Source: Tiliqua scincoides (lineage: Eukaryota; Chordata; Lepidosauria; Squamata; Scincidae). Taken from it: 64,000 nucleotides of DNA. The notes under the pieces were generated by a model, which saw only the letters and a program-made list of their open reading frames with translations, did no database searches and was not told the origin of the DNA. The DNA is taken from assembly GCF_035046505.1 (NCBI RefSeq), contig NC_089822.1, positions 87,279,659 through 87,343,658 on the forward strand, written 5' to 3'. The translations under genes were made by a program, and so were the position numbers. This document shows, in pieces, positions 60,334-64,000 of this stretch. The stretch's first letter is position 1, and each line of letters opens with the position of its first letter.

Positions 60334-60711
60334 AGAATACGTGTTTTGTAATGGTCTTCTATATGCCTCCTGTAAGTCCAGTTATATGACCTACCAAATC
60401 AATTGAAATAGTAACAATTTGCCTGTGATTGGGATTGGTGGGTTTAAAAAAAAAACCCTCTAAGGCATTCAAAAAAGATTAGACTTCATCTATTGTAGGC
60501 TCAGTAAATCCATGGCATTAGGTGCTAAAGATTGTGCCAGGGTGCACCAATTCAGCTGCTGATGGTCAGATTGTATGATGCCACCCTCCCCTTGGGGAAA
60601 AAAAGTTATCTTTCTTGTTTACAAGGACAGTTGCCTGCTGCCTACAGACAGAGAGTACTATGTCAACTGCATCTCCACACTTGTTGATGGTGGGCTTGAA
60701 GGTGAGTTATT

Positions 60712-60846
60712 CTATACCACTTCAGGGATCATATTCAAAGCACTTTGGTTAGGAGTCTGCGGGGTCGAAGAATGGCTTAGAGGTCTTTTTTGTACTGCAC
60801 CAGCCTTCTTTCCTTCCAGCCAATAAGTTACCATGTCTCCTTTCCC
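60712..60846 (-). CDS. Guanylate cyclase, terminal coding exon
   Basis: Last coding exon of a minus-strand gene. A clean acceptor (tttctctatctag) precedes GGG AAA GGA. The exon encodes GKGDMVTYWLEGKK, the canonical end of the class III guanylate cyclase catalytic domain (family form GKG-x-M-x-TYWL). About 30 more residues rich in Ser, Thr and Pro follow, ending PEVV and then TAG at 60714-60712. Phase 0 at its 5' side matches the donor at 62044. The tail after YWL is about 34 residues, longer than in NPR1 or NPR2 and unlike the long tail of GUCY2C. I read it as a real, intact exon. The open frame on the opposite strand here is a shadow. Confidence 0.9.
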   Translation of the reverse strand, partial: GKGDMVTYWLEGKKAGAVQKRPLSHSSTPQTPNQSALNMIPEVV

Positions 60847-62043
60847 CTAGATAGAGAAACATAATACACATAACAATCATGACAACAGTACTTTGCCTCT
60901 GAGAGCATTCCATTTATATGTCAGCCCTATGACAAGGGGCATTGCTAGCCCACTGTTTTATTTTAACTTTACTGGAATTGTTTCAAAATCAAGCTGCATC
61001 AGCATTTTTTTGAGGTTGTAGCCACATTCACTGAGAAAAACCAACAACTCAAATCTATTCCTAGCTTGAAAAGTATCAACAAATCCACGTACGCACCCCC
61101 CCCCCCCCAAAACAAGTCCCAGAAGCCAATTTCATGTTAGGCATATCCTTAAGTGCTTGACTGGATCCAATCAATCACGTCAACGCATCTGAGATCTAGC
61201 TGAAGATGGAACATCTATCAGTCTCAGTAAGGGCTCCTTCCTGACTAAGCACATCTACATTTTGAACATATATTAGAAAGTAATGTCTTTGTCAGGGGCA
61301 AACTGAAATACCAAGATCAGGAGAAAGGAGGTAGGTTAATTATGACCAGTGATATAACATTAATAAGCCATTTCTTCCCAACGTTGCATATATGCAACAG
61401 TGATCAAATGTGCACACCTGTGGGCTGGGTAGAAATGGATTAAATACTGAAGTGCAGGAGCTGTCATGATCATCCCATAGCTACATGCCACTGAGGTCTT
61501 CCCCACCCCTTTTCTCTCCTCAGACTTGTGCCAGCTAATGAACTGGTGTAGGTTTGAGGAGATCCATTGAAGGGAAGGATGCTTATGGAGGGGTAAGAGA
61601 ATGCTTTCCTTTTCAAATTCTCCCGCTCTGCCCTCCCCCTGCTAGATACAACGCACACTTTTTCAATGTGACTGCACCTAACAAGGGGGTAAGGATAGAC
61701 TGGAGCCATTAGAGTTCTTTCTTCCTACATTTCAACTTCACAGCTTTCAGGAATAAGGCTTCGTCGTAAAAACAGGTTCTGGAGAACCTAGGCCCAAATT
61801 AGATCCTCAGGCTGCTACTCTCATTACATTGTCCAAATTGCAATTCCCAGCGTTCCCTGGGAGAAACCATCATGCTTGAGCCACTTTAAAATGTCTATAT
61901 CTGCAGTATAAAAAGCAGTTCCCACATGAGCTGGCTCAGATCAAGGAAAGGACGATCAATGCACGGGTTAAAACAGACTTTCCAGAGGACTGCTGCTCAT
62001 TTCCCCTCTGGGAAAGCCTAAACACAAACATTTTTGTATTTAC

Positions 62044-62135
62044 CTTGACTTGCAAATTCCCCCGGCACACCAGTATGTACTCTCCAATCTGTTCCAACAG
62101 CTGGTATGTATTTGAACTGCACTGTATTTTGAGAG
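62044..62135 (-). CDS. Guanylate cyclase, penultimate exon
   Basis: 92 bp. The acceptor 'tttcccttcag' and donor 'AAG|gtaaat' are both standard. The exon opens in phase 1: two bases complete an Ala codon begun in the exon at 63702. It encodes ALKIQCSSNTYQLLEQIGEY followed by ILVCRGNLQVK. This aligns with the segment after SRMES in membrane guanylate cyclases (NPR1/NPR2 have ALKIH-x-SS-x-T, then an LRGD-x-EMK block). It ends after Lys in phase 0, so GKGDM of the next exon follows directly. The intron downstream (60847-62043) is about 1.2 kb. No stop, frameshift or lost splice site is seen. Confidence 0.9.
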
Positions 62136-63149
62136 CTGAAGGGAAATAGAGAGTTGCGACATGACCATTCTTAGAGGTCTGCATCCATTTTAAAAGACAG
62201 CTAACTATAGCTACTGGCCAGTTAGAGAGGTACTGAATATCCCTTATCTTGTTTCAAGTGTTTGCTGCTACTGCCCTGCCAACTGATGTACTCACAGGGG
62301 AATTATGAGGCCTCCTTTCTCTGTCTGAGGCATCCTAGGACACGCATAGCTAGAACAAAGGCTTCATATCTGCATCTGGTAGTGTTTCCCAGCCCCAAAT
62401 AGCTGTTGTTCAGTTGCCCAGAGAACACTCCCATATGGAAAGGTTGCAAGCCTTTTTACCCACCCTCTTATACTGTAAAGTGGACTGCAGCCTAATCAAA
62501 TTGGGCAGGTGAAGCTCTTCTTCCTGAAAAGGAACACAGTGAGGGAAAACATTTCATTTGCTTAATTGCTGAGTGTCAAGATTGTTGTACCAGCACAGGA
62601 AGCAGTGTCCCCCCATGGAAGAATGGCAGCCATCTTCGCTGGGGGGATAACAGCACTCACCAGAGACATGCGGCAAATGCTACAAAATGGGCCGTCCCAC
62701 CTGCCTTTGTCTCCATATGACTCAAAATGGAGCCATGTCCAACGGTCAAGGAAGGCATGCGTGTAGTAGGGGGAGTGACTGTGCAGGAAGAGGGCCAATA
62801 CAGAAGTGGGCAATCAGAGTACTGTCTTCTTGAAAGTTCTCCTGCACAAGCTCCACTGAAGTGAATGAAAGAGAGTAATCGGCCGCTCAGTTTCATGGGA
62901 CTTTGACAGATCTCCCCAGTCGATTATGCCCAGTGTCTCAACATCTCCACTGAAGTTCTTACTGCCTATGTGTGAACATAGGGTTTGGTTCCTCAGACAT
63001 GGATGACCAACTGCAGAGACACTGTCAATCTCAACTTTCTCTGGCATTTATCTGCAGCACCCGCCTCCCTGAGTCACATTTGACTTGCAACCCTTTGTTT
63101 TACTCAAAGACTAAAGGAATTAATATAAAGCTTCTCACATACTCTAGAT

Positions 63150-63616
63150 CAGGGGTGCCCAAACCCCGGCCCTGGGGCCACATGTGACCCTTGAGGCCTC
63201 TCAATGCGGCCCTCTGGGAGCCCCCAGTCTCCAATGAGCCTTTGGCCCTCCAGAGATTTGTTGCAGCCCACACTGGCCTGACACAACTGCTCTCAGCGTG
63301 AAGGCAACTGTTTGACCTTTTTGCGTGAGCTGTGGGATGAGGGCTTCCTCCACTGCTTGCTGTTTCATGTCTGTGATGCAGTAGTGGCAGTGAAGGAAAG
63401 GCCAGCCTTGCTTTGTGCAAGGCCTTTTATAGGCCTTGAGCTATTGCAAGACCTTCATTCATTCAAATAAGTTCATCCTTAATATATTCATTTATGTAAA
63501 CTTATGTAAATTTATTCAAATTTTAAATGTAAATTAATTCCTTCTTTCCCCGGCCCCCCAACACAGTGCCAGAGAGATTATGTGGCCCCTCCTGCCAAAA
63601 ACTTTGGACACCCCTG
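63150..63616 (-). mobile_element. hAT-like element in a guanylate cyclase intron, exact duplication
   Basis: 467 bp, starts caggggtgcccaaacccc and ends aactttggacacccctg. The exact 8-bp duplication ctctagat lies at 63142-63149 and 63617-63624. It is an inverted copy of 3650-4105 (shared 'ggccttttataggccttgag', 'tgctgtttcatgtctgtgat'). It sits about 80 bp downstream of the splice donor at 63702 on the gene's strand. Confidence 0.93.
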
Positions 63617-63701
63617 CTCTAGATTAAGACCATTCCAAGAAATATATCAGAAATCTGACTTCATTCCGTCTTACTCTCATAAGCTTTGTTGTTTTGGTTA
63701 C

Positions 63702-63800
63702 CTTCACTGGTGGACTCCATCCTGGAGGCTGTGTTGACAGTATCCCCAAACAAGCAATACCGGGGCATTTTTGTTCCAACCACACCAGCCACTACCGGCC
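63702..63800 (-). CDS. Guanylate cyclase, antepenultimate exon with catalytic residues
   Basis: 99 bp, phase 1 at both ends. The acceptor is 'ttttgccttctctag'. Two bases complete a Gly codon and the exon reads [20 protein letters not shown], then [12 protein letters not shown], to donor 'AAG|gtaacc'. [19 protein letters not shown] is the signature of nucleotide cyclases making cGMP. The Cys in RYC contributes to guanine selection, and Asn and Arg of VNTASR are the transition-state pair; all are present. NPR1/NPR2 read ESNG here and photoreceptor and GC-C types read ESTGLP, so STSEA is distinctive. Upstream exons (dimerisation, kinase-like and receptor parts if membrane-bound) lie beyond the window. 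The product would convert GTP to cGMP. Confidence 0.93.
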
Positions 63801-64000
63801 CTAGAGAAGGCAAAATGTGTTCCTGTTATTGGAGTACTTAATTAGAGTGTTAGATAACAGCCACAGCATGTGGGTTGTCCATCCTATGAAAGTTCATGGA
63901 ATTTAAAAAGAACAAGAAATCACATTTGCAAACACAGGGGAAAGAGAAACTGGGAAAGAACAGAGGAAAAGGTTGAGAGGATTCTGCACAAGTAAGAGAG

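Noticed and set aside
60575-60826. 83-codon plus-strand frame
   Set aside because: Antisense shadow of the guanylate cyclase terminal exon.
63702-63800. Identification of the cyclase as NPR2
   Set aside because: NPR2 is on the same human chromosome arm as TMEM215, but conserved NPR2 residues (GPVCAGVVGLK, ESNGQA) differ here, and the C-terminal tail is different.

Overview
The window is vertebrate nuclear DNA, most likely from a squamate reptile (lizard or snake). The evidence is a recognisable single-coding-exon TMEM215 gene, GT-AG spliced exons of a guanylate cyclase, a CR1-type LINE, an MIR-like squamate tRNA SINE and many short non-autonomous DNA transposons (hAT-like with 8-bp target duplications, PIF/Harbinger-like with 3-bp duplications, Tigger-like). 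The species cannot be fixed from the sequence alone. Gene density is very low: two protein-coding loci are supported in 64 kb.

Layout. 1-44 kb is gene-poor and densely seeded with repeats. At 13.4-17.2 kb one hAT-like element, bounded by matching 8-bp duplications, has been split by a second hAT-like element and by a 2-kb CR1 LINE that keeps a long open reverse-transcriptase frame. Between repeats lie several AT-rich stretches without repeat signatures that look like candidate conserved non-coding elements (about 5.9-6.3, 19.5-19.9, 27.0-27.7, 37.4-37.6, 40.5-40.8 and 50.4-50.7 kb). From 44.5 to 46.6 kb there is a strong CpG-rich island. It contains a tandem array of a roughly 91-bp repeat that is also dispersed across the window, and it ends in the TMEM215 coding exon (46094-46879, + strand).

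46.9-60.3 kb is the TMEM215 3' flank and more transposons. At the right edge the minus strand carries the last three coding exons of a guanylate cyclase (63702-63800, 62044-62135, 60712-60846). Their splice sites and phases agree, catalytic residues are intact, and a natural stop lies in the last exon. This gene converges on TMEM215 and its 5' part lies beyond the window. It fits none of NPR1, NPR2, GUCY2C or the photoreceptor cyclases well, so I leave it unnamed.

The two genes have no evident functional link; they are simply tail-to-tail neighbours. No tRNA, rRNA or CRISPR features were seen. One pair of LTR-like repeats was noted, without coding regions.
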